Positions 1 through 7,049 of a stretch of 11,551 nucleotides of DNA are shown piece by piece. Each line of letters opens with the position of its first letter. Within the stretch, counting starts at the first letter, position 1. The notes beneath the pieces are model-generated. The model did no database searches. It was not told where the DNA came from and saw nothing but the letters and a program-made list of their open reading frames with translations. A program made the translations under genes and the position numbers. The DNA lies in assembly GCA_022360105.1 (NCBI GenBank), contig JAKSDL010000830.1, positions 1 through 11,551 on the forward strand, read 5' to 3'. The DNA comes from Pseudomonadota bacterium (lineage in GTDB: Bacteria; SAR324; XYD2-FULL-50-16; JAHJRI01).

Positions 1-1
1 G

Positions 2-184
2 GCACTGGATATCAACGAAGTGACCAAAGTCTGGGATAAAGCGGATAAAATCTATAAGACCATTAAAAGCGATTTTCCGGACCTTTCAACCAAAACCATT
101 TTCAAAGGATTGCTGGCAACTTTTATCCGGGATCATCGCACAGACAGGATTGTATCCGATACCAGCTATCTTCCTGAGGATTAA
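2..184 (+). CDS. C-terminal end of an unrecognised protein (5' truncated)
   Basis: The second reading frame is open from the window edge for 60 codons and ends at a TAA at 182-184. The visible tail is hydrophilic and rich in Lys and Asp. It holds the stretch DLSTKTIFKGLLATFIRD and ends in SYLPED. I recognise no family motif and assign no function. The start and most of the protein lie outside the window. No convincing intrinsic terminator follows, and the next 268 bases are non-coding and repeat-bearing. The frame is credible because the other two forward frames are interrupted early and the composition looks coding. The alternative, a chance open frame, is less likely but possible at this length. 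Confidence 0.55.
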   Translation, partial: ALDINEVTKVWDKADKIYKTIKSDFPDLSTKTIFKGLLATFIRDHRTDRIVSDTSYLPED

Positions 185-216
185 ATCCAAACCTGCATCC
201 AATCAGTCCGGTTGAT

Positions 217-316
217 GGGTAACAAAATTACCCACCCTACAAAAAGCCCCCAATTATTTTAATATCTTAAAGCTTCAAATAAGCATGTAGGGTGGATCAA
301 GCACAGCGGATCCACC
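217..316. repeat. Pair of inverted GTAGGGTGG-type intergenic repeats
   Basis: CCACCCTAC at 232-240 is the exact reverse complement of GTAGGGTGG at 287-295, so two repeat units face each other across about 46 AT-rich bases. Each unit also carries its own hairpin. In the left unit GGGTAA (217-222) pairs with TTACCC (228-233) around a 5-base loop. In the right unit GGTGGATC (291-298) pairs with GATCCACC (309-316) around AAGCACAGCG. The motif resembles short dispersed intergenic repeats (gtagggtgg, spacer, ccacc) that I recall from many proteobacterial genomes. That link is from memory, not a search. No ORF or transposase is associated. Confidence 0.6.
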
Positions 317-415
317 AACTCTCATTAAAAAGTAGCTTAACACTTGAAGGAACAGTCAGTCTCTCGCCTCAAATCATCTTAAAGTTTTTGTTTGACCTGC
401 CGATAGAGAGGTTAA

Positions 416-433
416 GAGGATACCTTTATCCTC
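416..433 (+). other. Short hairpin upstream of the small unknown ORF
   Basis: GAGGATA (416-422) and TATCCTC (427-433) form a perfect 7-bp stem with a CCTT loop. It is followed by AGATTTT rather than a strong T-run. It lies 34 bases upstream of the ATG at 468. It could be a weak terminator for transcription entering from the left, or a 5'-leader structure of the small gene. The sequence does not decide between these. Confidence 0.35.
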
Positions 434-467
434 AGATTTTCAAACACACCCATTGAAAAGGATTTTG

Positions 468-722
468 ATGGAAGCCATGGAAGAAGTCAGGGAGGCACTG
501 CAAACCGCCATTTTACTGGGGGAAGCTGCTCAGACCTCTCATGTCGTGGAAATAAACCGCATTGGTAAGGTGCAGATAGCTGAAGGAAAGGTTGCCCTGC
601 AATCATCTGCAGGGAAATGGAAGCGAATTACTCGCGCCAACCTGGAAAATCGGCTGGAAGAACTCATGTCCGAGTCGGTAGAAAACAGGATAAAGCGACA
701 AATCAAAACGTTGGTTTTCTAA
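468..722 (+). CDS. Small hypothetical protein (84 aa)
   Basis: This is an ORF of 84 codons ending at TAA 720-722. The ATG at 468 is preferred because AAAAGGA (456-462) precedes it by 5 bases. A TTG at 453 would add five residues but has no better ribosome site. The product begins MEAMEEVREALQ, probably helical. It has a central part with alternating hydrophobic residues (VVEINRIGKVQIAEGKVAL) and a basic, helix-prone C-terminus. There is no signal peptide, membrane segment, Cys cluster or recognisable motif. It converges on rarA, with only 19 bases between the two stop codons. Function is unknown. A chance ORF is possible, but the ribosome site and the unoccupied strand here favour a real gene. 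Confidence 0.5.
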   Translation: MEAMEEVREALQTAILLGEAAQTSHVVEINRIGKVQIAEGKVALQSSAGKWKRITRANLENRLEELMSESVENRIKRQIKTLVF

Positions 723-741
723 TTTGGACCGTAATCGTTTG

Positions 742-2961
742 TCAGGGTTTTTTCTTCGCCTTGACAAACAGCCAGCTGGATTTCCAACGTACAACTTTTC
801 CTGCCAATATAAAATGCAAGTGTTGCTTAATCTTCTCGATTTCCTCATTCGAAAGCTGAGCTGCAAGAAAATCTGCAAAACTTTTTGACGTTTTTTTACC
901 AATCTCAAACCATTGATCTATTTTATTTTTGGTTATCATTGTTTTGTTAAAAAACGCTGTTTTTTGTTGTTCCCCAGGGAATAATCCTGCCTTTTTTAGT
1001 TGTTTTTCCAGTTCCTTGCCATCCCAGGACGAATGGTCGTCTTTATTTACACCGTAAATTGTCTGTTCCACATTGCGCACTTTGGCCATTAAGTCACTGT
1101 TGAATTTGGATTCTGCCATGAATTCCGATAAACGCTGACCTTCCGCTGGAATGCTTTCGACAAGAAAAAGGCTGCCGTCGTTTGTTAAAACCTTTGCGAT
1201 GGTACTAAGCAATTCAAGGTTTGATTCCGATTTTGAAAGAGCGTTACGGCCGATGGCGATATCAAACTGAGTGTCATCATTTAAAAGGGAAGGAGCTGTT
1301 TTTATTTTCCCGTTATCGACCTCTAAAAGATCAATAATGGGGCGATCCAGGTAATCCGACGAGGAAAAATGCTTTTCCAACAGTGCTTTTTCCTGCTGAT
1401 TGCGCACTAACCCGTAAATCGTGCCTTCCCGGACTTGGCGCAAGGCCTCTCCAAGGAAGACACCATCTCCCGCATTCAATACAAGGACCATTTGGTAGGG
1501 CTGAAACGAGATTTGATTAAAAACAAAATTCCGAATATCCGCCAGTAGTTCCGCTGTATTGCCTAACGTTCGACCTTGCCAGTATTCATGTTGTTTATCT
1601 CCGGAACCTTCTGAAGAATTCAGCAGGGCAGCTATTTGTGTTTCCCTTCTTTGAATGACTGTTTGTTTAATACCGGACTCATACCCCTGATCAGATGGTT
1701 GGTAAAAAATTCTTCCTTGCAGAACATCTGGCAGGTACTGCTGTGCCACCCAGTGGTCTTTGTATGCATGTGGATACATATATCCTTCACCATGCCCAAA
1801 ACCTTCCTTGTCCCGGTTTCCATCTTTGATGTGGTTGGGAACTTCTTCGTTTTTTTCTTTTTGAACGGCATCCAGTGCATCAAAAAAGGCAAATCCGGAA
1901 TTGCTTTTTGGAGCAGTGGATAGATAGAGGCAAGCCTGTGCCAGGTGAAACCTTCCCTCCGGCATACCTACATAATCGAATGCCTGGGCCGCACTCATCA
2001 CGACCTGCAGTGCCTTGGGATCAGCCATGCCAATGTCTTCCGACGCAAAAATAATCATCCGTCGAAACAGGAACCGGGGATCTTCGCCGCCGTATACCAT
2101 TTTGGCCATCCAATACAAAGCTGCATCCGGGTCCGATCCTCTCATCGATTTGATAAACGCTGAAATCGTATCAAAATGGGCATCACCGTCTTTGTCATAA
2201 AGAACGGCCTTTCTCTGGATCGATTCTTCGGCGATTTCCAAATTGATAAAAATTGTTCCGTCTTTTCCTGTTTCCGATGTTTCGACAGCCAGTTCCAGTG
2301 CGTTTAACAAGGCCCTGGCATCTCCGTTTGCAACTTGAACCAGATGTTTTTTTGCCGCATGTTCGATCTCAATCGATTTGTCACCATACCCCCGTTCTTT
2401 ATCTTTTAAAGCAATTTCCAGAACCTTTTCCAGATCTTTATCTTCCAGGGATCCCAATTGAAAAATTCTGGATCGACTGACCAAAGCCTTATTCACTTCA
2501 AAATAAGGATTTTCTGTGGTTGCTCCGATTAAGATGACCGTTCCGTTTTCCACATGAGGCAAAAGAGCGTCCTGCTGCGCTTTGTTAAACCGGTGAACTT
2601 CGTCGATAAACAAAATGGTCTTTCGAGCATATTCCTTTCGGAATGTTTCTGCAGAAGCAATACCGGCTCTTATATCTTTCACCCCCGAAAGAACTGCATT
2701 TAGTGAGACAAACTGGGCTTTTGTTGTGTTGGCTATAATTCTGGCCAAGGTAGTCTTGCCTGTACCCGGCGGTCCGAAAAAAATCAAACTGGAAAGCTGA
2801 TCCGCCTGAATTGCCCTACGCAGCAATCTTCCCGGGGAAAGAATGTGATTCTGCCCCACAAACTGATCCAGCGTTTGAGGCCTCATCCTGTCTGCCAGTG
2901 GAGCACCTTCTTTGAGTTGTTCCTGAAGAGAGTAGTCGAATATATCTTGAGTATCCTTCAT
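742..2961 (-). CDS. rarA: RarA/MgsA AAA+ ATPase fused to a methyltransferase-like C-terminal domain
   Basis: RarA family proteins (MgsA, WRNIP1/Mgs1) are tetrameric AAA+ ATPases that act with SSB at stalled replication forks. Residues 1-440 show the whole family core: Walker A GPPGTGKTT (63-71), Walker B LFIDEVHRF (117-125), sensor 1 GATTENP (146-152), an arginine-finger region SRSR (162-165), sensor 2 GDARALLN (213-220), and the tetramerisation region around DPDAALYWMAKMVYGGEDPR (277-296). Ordinary RarA is about 420-450 aa, but this protein is 739 aa. The extra part begins near residue 455. It has a Rossmann-like stretch VLVLNAGDG (492-500) and FDIAIGRN (566-573), reminiscent of methyltransferase motifs I and IV but with altered key positions, so activity is doubtful. 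I recall similar RarA/unknown-domain fusions in cyanobacteria and other bacteria. The ATG is preceded by GGAAAG at 6 bases. The gene diverges from ycgN and is probably transcribed alone. Confidence 0.93.
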   Translation of the reverse strand: MKDTQDIFDYSLQEQLKEGAPLADRMRPQTLDQFVGQNHILSPGRLLRRAIQADQLSSLIFFGPPGTGKTTLARIIANTTKAQFVSLNAVLSGVKDIRAGIASAETFRKEYARKTILFIDEVHRFNKAQQDALLPHVENGTVILIGATTENPYFEVNKALVSRSRIFQLGSLEDKDLEKVLEIALKDKERGYGDKSIEIEHAAKKHLVQVANGDARALLNALELAVETSETGKDGTIFINLEIAEESIQRKAVLYDKDGDAHFDTISAFIKSMRGSDPDAALYWMAKMVYGGEDPRFLFRRMIIFASEDIGMADPKALQVVMSAAQAFDYVGMPEGRFHLAQACLYLSTAPKSNSGFAFFDALDAVQKEKNEEVPNHIKDGNRDKEGFGHGEGYMYPHAYKDHWVAQQYLPDVLQGRIFYQPSDQGYESGIKQTVIQRRETQIAALLNSSEGSGDKQHEYWQGRTLGNTAELLADIRNFVFNQISFQPYQMVLVLNAGDGVFLGEALRQVREGTIYGLVRNQQEKALLEKHFSSSDYLDRPIIDLLEVDNGKIKTAPSLLNDDTQFDIAIGRNALSKSESNLELLSTIAKVLTNDGSLFLVESIPAEGQRLSEFMAESKFNSDLMAKVRNVEQTIYGVNKDDHSSWDGKELEKQLKKAGLFPGEQQKTAFFNKTMITKNKIDQWFEIGKKTSKSFADFLAAQLSNEEIEKIKQHLHFILAGKVVRWKSSWLFVKAKKKP

Positions 2962-3046
2962 GATTAGCTTTCCACGAGTAATCCAATCTGCATTATATTT
3001 GATCTAAAACGGTTCAGCAGGTAAACTGGAGGTAATACACAACAAA

Positions 3047-3052
3047 TATAAT
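3047..3052 (+). promoter_or_regulatory. Possible -10 box of the ycgN promoter
   Basis: A perfect TATAAT lies 61 bases before the ycgN ATG, in the 152-base divergent gap between rarA and ycgN. No good -35 hexamer sits 16-18 bases upstream, so this is a weak call. Just downstream, AAAGTAT (3056-3062) and ATACTTT (3073-3079) could form a 7-bp hairpin at the start of such a transcript. Confidence 0.3.
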
Positions 3053-3113
3053 GTAAAAGTATAAGCTTGCTGATACTTTCGGTGTTTAGAATATTCACAC
3101 TTCTTGTTTTGTT

Positions 3114-3563
3114 ATGAAAGCAGAAAAAAAACCGTTTTGGGAAGCCAAAAGCCTTGAGCAAATGACACCGGTTGAGTGGGAAGCTTTGTGTGATGGTTGC
3201 GCACTTTGTTGCCTGCACAAGTTCGAAGATAAGGAATCCTTGGAAGTCTATTATACGGCAGTTTCCTGCAAATTGCTGAACAGAGAGAGCTGTCGCTGTC
3301 GTTCGTATAAAAATCGTTTCAGACTGATTGAAGATTGCATTGAAATTCGACCGAAAAACTTTGATAAGATGCACATGCTCCCAAAATCATGCGCATATCG
3401 AAGACTTTCCGAGGGAAATACTCTTGAGGATTGGCATTATCTGTTATCCGGTGACCGGGAAAGCGTTCATGAAGCCGGCATTTCAGCGAGAGGTCGGACC
3501 ATACCTGAAGATAATGTTCACCCGGATGATATTACAGACTTTGTCCTCTTCAAAATCGAATGA
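3114..3563 (+). CDS. ycgN: YcgN/UPF0260 family cysteine-cluster protein
   Basis: The 149-residue product matches the UPF0260 (YcgN) family in length and order of motifs. It opens with PFWEAKSLEQM (7-17) and WEALCDGCALCCLHK (22-36), which contains the CxxCxxCC cluster (C26, C29, C32, C33). Further conserved cysteines follow at C52, C60, C62, C75 and C93 (KSCAYRRL). The family is related to YkgJ-type CxxCxxCC proteins and is thought to bind zinc or an iron-sulfur cluster. Its cellular role is not established. The protein appears cytosolic, with no signal peptide or membrane helix. No Shine-Dalgarno sequence precedes the ATG, but the PFW motif near residue 7 fits this start better than the next Met (residue 17). 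It is divergent from rarA and probably separate from bipA, which lies 209 bases further on. Confidence 0.92.
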   Translation: MKAEKKPFWEAKSLEQMTPVEWEALCDGCALCCLHKFEDKESLEVYYTAVSCKLLNRESCRCRSYKNRFRLIEDCIEIRPKNFDKMHMLPKSCAYRRLSEGNTLEDWHYLLSGDRESVHEAGISARGRTIPEDNVHPDDITDFVLFKIE

Positions 3564-3588
3564 TCTTCATCTACCTTCCGAAACTTAT

Positions 3589-3626
3589 CTGAGTTATTAA
3601 AAAGTAACTGTTTGACTCAGTCTTTT
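3589..3626 (+). terminator. Possible weak terminator after ycgN
   Basis: CTGAGT (3589-3594) and ACTCAG (3615-3620) form a 6-bp stem followed directly by TCTTTT. The 20-base loop contains a competing small stem, AGTTA/TAACT. The stem is AT-rich and the loop is long, so efficiency is doubtful. It overlaps the -35 box proposed for bipA. Confidence 0.3.
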
Positions 3627-3641
3627 AGGTAGCAGTACATT
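3612..3641 (+). promoter_or_regulatory. Candidate sigma-70 promoter for bipA
   Basis: TTGACT (3612-3617) and TACATT (3636-3641) are separated by 18 bases and match the consensus hexamers at 5/6 and 4/6. Transcription would begin near 3648, giving an mRNA leader of about 125 bases before bipA. That leader contains the inverted repeat and 11-codon ORF listed separately. Confidence 0.35.
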
Positions 3642-3663
3642 TAAAAGATTAGCAAAAAATATT

Positions 3664-3732
3664 AAAACCCCGAGAAAAACCAAGCGTATACTAAGAGATA
3701 CATATTTTTATTGTTACTGCTGATGGGGTTTT
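3664..3732 (+). promoter_or_regulatory. Long-range inverted repeat in the bipA leader
   Basis: AAAACCCC (3664-3671) is the exact reverse complement of GGGGTTTT (3725-3732), with 53 AT-rich bases between them. In RNA the 8-bp stem would enclose most of the proposed leader. It would also mask the only G-rich stretch upstream of the 11-codon ORF at 3741. The pairing is seen in the sequence, while a regulatory role is inference. Confidence 0.35.
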
Positions 3733-3740
3733 ATCTTACT

Positions 3741-3776
3741 ATGACACCATTTGACTTCAATAAACATATTAAATGA
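3741..3776 (+). CDS. Possible 11-codon leader ORF overlapping the bipA start
   Basis: An ATG at 3741 opens an 11-codon frame (MTPFDFNKHIK) whose TGA stop overlaps the bipA ATG in an ATGA arrangement, typical of translational coupling. bipA lacks a visible Shine-Dalgarno sequence, so coupling would be useful. The mini-ORF itself has only a poor ribosome site, GGGG twelve bases upstream. A frame this short can easily arise by chance, and ycgN shows a comparable fortuitous overlap with a GTG-started frame. This is a low-confidence candidate. Confidence 0.22.
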   Translation: MTPFDFNKHIK

Positions 3777-5611
3777 AAACTGCTCAAAACGAATCACTTC
3801 GTAATATCGCAATTATCGCCCATGTTGATCACGGCAAAACGACTCTTGTTGACGCCATGTTCAAGCAAAGCGGACTTTTCAGGGAAGGTCAGGAAGTTGA
3901 TGATCGCATTATGGATCGCATGGATCTGGAAAGGGAAAGAGGAATAACCATCGCAGCCAAAAACTGTGCTGTGGATTGGCAAGGAATTAAAATAAATATC
4001 ATTGACACCCCCGGTCATGCCGATTTTGGAGGCGAAGTAGAAAGAGCTCTAAGTATGGCAGATGGGGCTATACTGCTTGTTGACGCTTCGGAAGGACCTT
4101 TGCCTCAAACACGTTTTGTATTGGAGAAAACCCTCAAGGCCGGCTTAAAGGTAATCGTTGTTATCAATAAAATAGATCGTGCTGATGCCAGAGCTGATGA
4201 GGTGCTAGATGAAGTATACGATTTGTTTATTGATCTTGATGCTTCGGAAGACCAGCTGGAATTTCCCCTGATTTACGCCATTGGTAGAGATGGTGTTGCC
4301 CAAACTACTTTGGACGAAAAAGGGGAAAACCTAAAAGTCCTGTTTGAAACCATAGTTACTGAAATACCAGCTCCCAGTTATACCGAAGGGGAACCTTTTC
4401 AAATGTTAGTTGCTGATCTTGGATATTCGGATTACCTGGGAAGACTAGCTATTGGAAAAGTTTTCAACGGAAAGGCCAATTCCAATGAAAAACTGATCTG
4501 CCTGACCGAATCAGGAGGCCAGGTTCCATTAAAAGTTTCCAAACTTCAGATTTATGAAGGTTTGCATTTGGTTGAAGCCCCCACTGCCGATCCGGGAGAG
4601 ATTGTGGTGTTATCCGGAATTGAAGATGTTCGGATCGGAGATACCATTGGTACAGGAGACTCTCTCAAGGAATTGCCACGGATTACCGTGGACGAGCCAA
4701 CCGTTTCCATGCGGTTTGCCATGAACAAATCTCCCTTCTCCGGGAAGGAGGGGAAAAATGTGCAATCAAGCAAAATTCGAGAACGTCTTTTAAAAGAGAC
4801 CCTTAGGAATGTTGCCATTCGCATGGAAGACACACCGGACAAAGACGCCTTTATCGTTAAAGGCCGAGGTGAATTTCAGATGGCTATAATCGTGGAAACC
4901 ATGCGCAGGGAAGGTTTTGAGCTATGCGTTGGTCGACCGGAAGTCATCTATAAAACTGAAAAAGGAAAACGGCTGGAACCTATTGAACGGCTTTACATTG
5001 ATTGCGATGAAGATTATATTGGCATCGTCACGGAGAAGCTCTCCACCAGAAAAGGGAAAATGGTAAACCTTGTTAACCATGGAAAAGGAAGAGTGCGAAT
5101 CGAATTCAGTATTCCTTCCCGTTCTTTGATCGGATATCGAGATGAGTTTTTAACCGACACCAAAGGTACCGGAATTATGAACTCTTACCTGGCCGGATAC
5201 GAGGAATACCGGGGGGATTTTCCCACACGTTCCACCGGATCTCTGGTTGCTGACAGGCAGGGACATGCTGTTGCCTATGCTCTTTTTAACCTCGAACCTC
5301 GAGGCAGATTATTCATAACACCCGGAACTCCAGTTTATGAAGGAATGGTCATAGGTGAGCATAACAAAGAAGGAGATCTTGACGTAAACCCAACCAAAGA
5401 AAAAAAGCTGACTAATATCAGGGCTTCCGGCAGAGACGAAAATATTATTCTTGCTCCTGTTAAGCCCATGACGCTGGAAACAGCCATCAATTACATCAGC
5501 GAAGATGAAATGGTTGAAGTTACTCCTGAGAATATTCGGCTGAGAAAAAGCGAATTTTCCGCTATCGCACGTCATCAGAAAAGAGGAGCTCAAAAGAAGC
5601 AAAAATCTTAA
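3773..5611 (+). CDS. bipA: Ribosome-associated GTPase BipA/TypA
   Basis: BipA is a translational GTPase of the EF-G/LepA superfamily that binds the ribosome and helps 50S assembly and stress or cold adaptation. At 612 aa it has the usual family length. The G domain shows G1 HVDHGKTT (17-24), G2 RGIT (56-59), G3 DTPGH (78-82) and G4 NKID (132-135). The G5 position reads YAIGRDG (168-174) instead of the more common ASA form. An EF-Tu-like domain II follows (about 205-300), then domains III and V (about 307-480). The BipA-specific C-terminal domain comes last, including VIGEHNKEGDLDVNP (526-540). An in-frame TAA lies immediately before the ATG, so the start cannot be further upstream. No ribosome-binding site is visible. 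It may be co-transcribed with the protease gene 78 bases downstream, although a strong hairpin separates them. Confidence 0.97.
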   Translation: MKTAQNESLRNIAIIAHVDHGKTTLVDAMFKQSGLFREGQEVDDRIMDRMDLERERGITIAAKNCAVDWQGIKINIIDTPGHADFGGEVERALSMADGAILLVDASEGPLPQTRFVLEKTLKAGLKVIVVINKIDRADARADEVLDEVYDLFIDLDASEDQLEFPLIYAIGRDGVAQTTLDEKGENLKVLFETIVTEIPAPSYTEGEPFQMLVADLGYSDYLGRLAIGKVFNGKANSNEKLICLTESGGQVPLKVSKLQIYEGLHLVEAPTADPGEIVVLSGIEDVRIGDTIGTGDSLKELPRITVDEPTVSMRFAMNKSPFSGKEGKNVQSSKIRERLLKETLRNVAIRMEDTPDKDAFIVKGRGEFQMAIIVETMRREGFELCVGRPEVIYKTEKGKRLEPIERLYIDCDEDYIGIVTEKLSTRKGKMVNLVNHGKGRVRIEFSIPSRSLIGYRDEFLTDTKGTGIMNSYLAGYEEYRGDFPTRSTGSLVADRQGHAVAYALFNLEPRGRLFITPGTPVYEGMVIGEHNKEGDLDVNPTKEKKLTNIRASGRDENIILAPVKPMTLETAINYISEDEMVEVTPENIRLRKSEFSAIARHQKRGAQKKQKS

Positions 5612-5643
5612 GGTGCAAGCGTTTTTATTTCTGATCTGATAAA

Positions 5644-5668
5644 TATCCCGGAAATACTTTCCGGGATA
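5644..5668 (+). terminator. Strong hairpin between bipA and the htrA-type gene
   Basis: TATCCCGGAAA (5644-5654) and TTTCCGGGATA (5658-5668) form a perfect 11-bp stem with a TAC loop, 32 bases past the bipA stop. No T-run follows (GAATCTAC). It may be an inefficient terminator, a barrier protecting the bipA 3' end, or a leader structure of the protease mRNA. Its end lies only 8 bases before the start of the protease ribosome site. Confidence 0.45.
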
Positions 5669-5689
5669 GAATCTACAAAAGGAGGAATA

Positions 5690-6769
5690 ATGACTCACAG
5701 AACAGTCCGTTTTAAACTGCTAAACGTATTGGTTGCTATTCTTTTATTTGCCTCACTCCAATCCCCCCCTGCTATTGCTCGAACAGCATCCACCGCTGGT
5801 CTCACCCCTGATGAAGTTAACAACATCGACATTTTTAACAAGACCAACAAATCCGTAGTATATGTAACAAATTCCCGTATTCGACGTGATTACTTCACAC
5901 TTAATATATATGAGATTCCCGCTGGAACCGGAACCGGATTTATCTGGAACAAAGACGGGCTGGTTGTGACCAACTATCACGTGATTGAAGGCGCAAGCAA
6001 GGTTGAAATCACGTTGTGGGATAGAAGTGCCTGGGAAGCTGAAGTAGTAGGGGTCGCACCTAGCAAGGATTTAGCCGTGTTGAAGATCAAAGCCCCAAAA
6101 AGGCTTTTGTTTCCTGTAGCTCCGGGAGATTCCAACACCCTCATGGTCGGCAGGAAAGTACTGGCTATTGGAAATCCTTTCGGGCTGGACACGACTTTAA
6201 CTGTGGGGGTCATCAGCGCATTGGGGCGTGAAATCGAGGTTGGCGGAAGGAAAATTGAAGGACTGATTCAAACCGACGCAGCCATCAATCCAGGTAATTC
6301 AGGTGGTCCGCTGTTGGATTCCAAAGGCAAACTCATTGGTGTGAATACTCTGATTTACAGCCCCAGCGGCGCCAGTTCCGGAGTTGGTTTTGCCATTCCC
6401 GTGGACTCCGTTTTAAAAATTATTCCTCAGCTGATCCAGCATGGAAAAATCATGCGACCCATTATTGGTATCAGTATTTTGGATGATTCCATTGCCCGCC
6501 AATATCGAATCAAAGGGGTCGTTGTCTTGGACGTTTCCAGAAATCGTTCAGCAGCAAAAGCTGGTATTAAAGGCATTAGCAGAGACAGAAGGGGAAATAT
6601 CTCCCTGGGCGATATCATTACAAAAATCGACAATTTCGAAATTCGGAATCAAAACGATCTTTACCTGGCCCTGGAGAAATATAAACCTGGAGATAATGTT
6701 ATCGTTGTGACAAACCGAAATGGCAGGACGATGAGATTTAAGATTACCTTATCTGCGCCGGAAGGATAA
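5690..6769 (+). CDS. HtrA/Deg-family periplasmic serine protease with one PDZ domain
   Basis: This 359-residue protein belongs to the S1C (trypsin-like HtrA) family, which degrades misfolded envelope proteins. The N-terminus is a Sec-type signal peptide: basic MTHRTVRFK, a hydrophobic core LLNVLVAILLF, and a likely cut after AIA at residue 30. The catalytic triad is visible as H97 (VVTNYHVIEG), D127 (SKDLAVLKI) and S204 (NPGNSGGPL). A single PDZ domain occupies roughly residues 257-355, with a GISRDRRGNISLGDIITKI loop region. With only one PDZ it resembles DegS or short plant/cyanobacterial Deg proteins more than two-PDZ DegP. The predicted cleavage site suggests a soluble periplasmic rather than anchored form. 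The start is supported by AAAAGGAGG four bases before the ATG. It follows bipA and ends convergently with tatA. Confidence 0.95.
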   Translation: MTHRTVRFKLLNVLVAILLFASLQSPPAIARTASTAGLTPDEVNNIDIFNKTNKSVVYVTNSRIRRDYFTLNIYEIPAGTGTGFIWNKDGLVVTNYHVIEGASKVEITLWDRSAWEAEVVGVAPSKDLAVLKIKAPKRLLFPVAPGDSNTLMVGRKVLAIGNPFGLDTTLTVGVISALGREIEVGGRKIEGLIQTDAAINPGNSGGPLLDSKGKLIGVNTLIYSPSGASSGVGFAIPVDSVLKIIPQLIQHGKIMRPIIGISILDDSIARQYRIKGVVVLDVSRNRSAAKAGIKGISRDRRGNISLGDIITKIDNFEIRNQNDLYLALEKYKPGDNVIVVTNRNGRTMRFKITLSAPEG

Positions 6770-6785
6770 GACACAATTGAGGATT

Positions 6786-6830
6786 CCTGATTCCTTAAAA
6801 AGCCTTGTGCAACAAGCAGAAGGAATCAGG
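6786..6830. terminator. Convergent bidirectional terminator-like hairpin
   Basis: CCTGATTCCTT (6786-6796) pairs perfectly over 11 bp with AAGGAATCAGG (6820-6830). Inside it, CTTGT (6804-6808) and ACAAG (6812-6816) form a second small stem. It sits in the 76-base gap between the convergent protease and tatA stop codons, where a shared terminator is expected. Neither strand has a strong T-run after the stem, so termination efficiency is uncertain. Confidence 0.5.
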
Positions 6831-6845
6831 AGATTCGATTCTTAG

Positions 6846-7049
6846 CTATTCGCTTGCTTTTTCTTCACTATCTTTGGATTTATCTTCCAATTCCTTCTTC
6901 TTTTCGTCTTCGGGGTTGATTTCTTTTTTGAAATTCCGAATTCCTTTACCCAGCCCTGAGCCGATTCCAGCCAACCGCCCAGCACCAAAAAGCACAACCA
7001 CAATACATAGGATAATCGATAATTCTCCAACCCCTAATCCACCAATCAT
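6846..7049 (-). CDS. tatA: Twin-arginine translocase TatA/TatE family subunit
   Basis: TatA oligomers form the size-adjustable path through which the Tat system moves folded proteins across the inner membrane. The 67-residue product has the standard layout. It has a short N-terminus with GVGEL (Glu in the membrane), one transmembrane helix (about 9-22), the hinge with [10 protein letters not shown] (21-30), an amphipathic helix with [13 protein letters not shown] (32-44), and a charged, disordered KED/S-rich tail. The FGxGRL hinge and KGIRNFKK pattern fit TatA/TatE better than TatB. AAGGAG lies four bases before the ATG. No tatB or tatC is nearby, so TatC must be encoded elsewhere. It lies downstream of the lipoprotein peptidase, 176 bases away, and may have its own promoter or be read through. 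Confidence 0.93.
   Translation of the reverse strand: MIGGLGVGELSIILCIVVVLFGAGRLAGIGSGLGKGIRNFKKEINPEDEKKKELEDKSKDSEEKASE

Noticed and set aside
392..430. Sigma-70 promoter with TTGACC at 392-397 before the small ORF
   Set aside because: No acceptable -10 hexamer is found 16-18 bases downstream.
742..2961. rarA as two genes joined by a frameshift or lost stop
   Set aside because: The frame is continuous, there is no ribosome site or start at the junction near residue 450, and a similar fusion architecture is recalled from other bacteria.
3082..3117. GTG-started 11-codon frame whose TGA overlaps the ycgN ATG
   Set aside because: It has no ribosome site, uses a rare start and has a hydrophobic random-looking product. 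It shows that such overlaps arise by chance and lowers confidence in the similar bipA mini-ORF.
2964..3374. Minus-strand open frame of 136 codons overlapping ycgN
   Set aside because: It is antisense to a clear YcgN family gene and shows no family motif. The plus-strand reading explains the sequence.
5612..5640. Possible sigma-E promoter (TCTGA) before the htrA-type gene
   Set aside because: A TCTGAT is present, but no GAACTT-like -35 box lies about 16 bases upstream.
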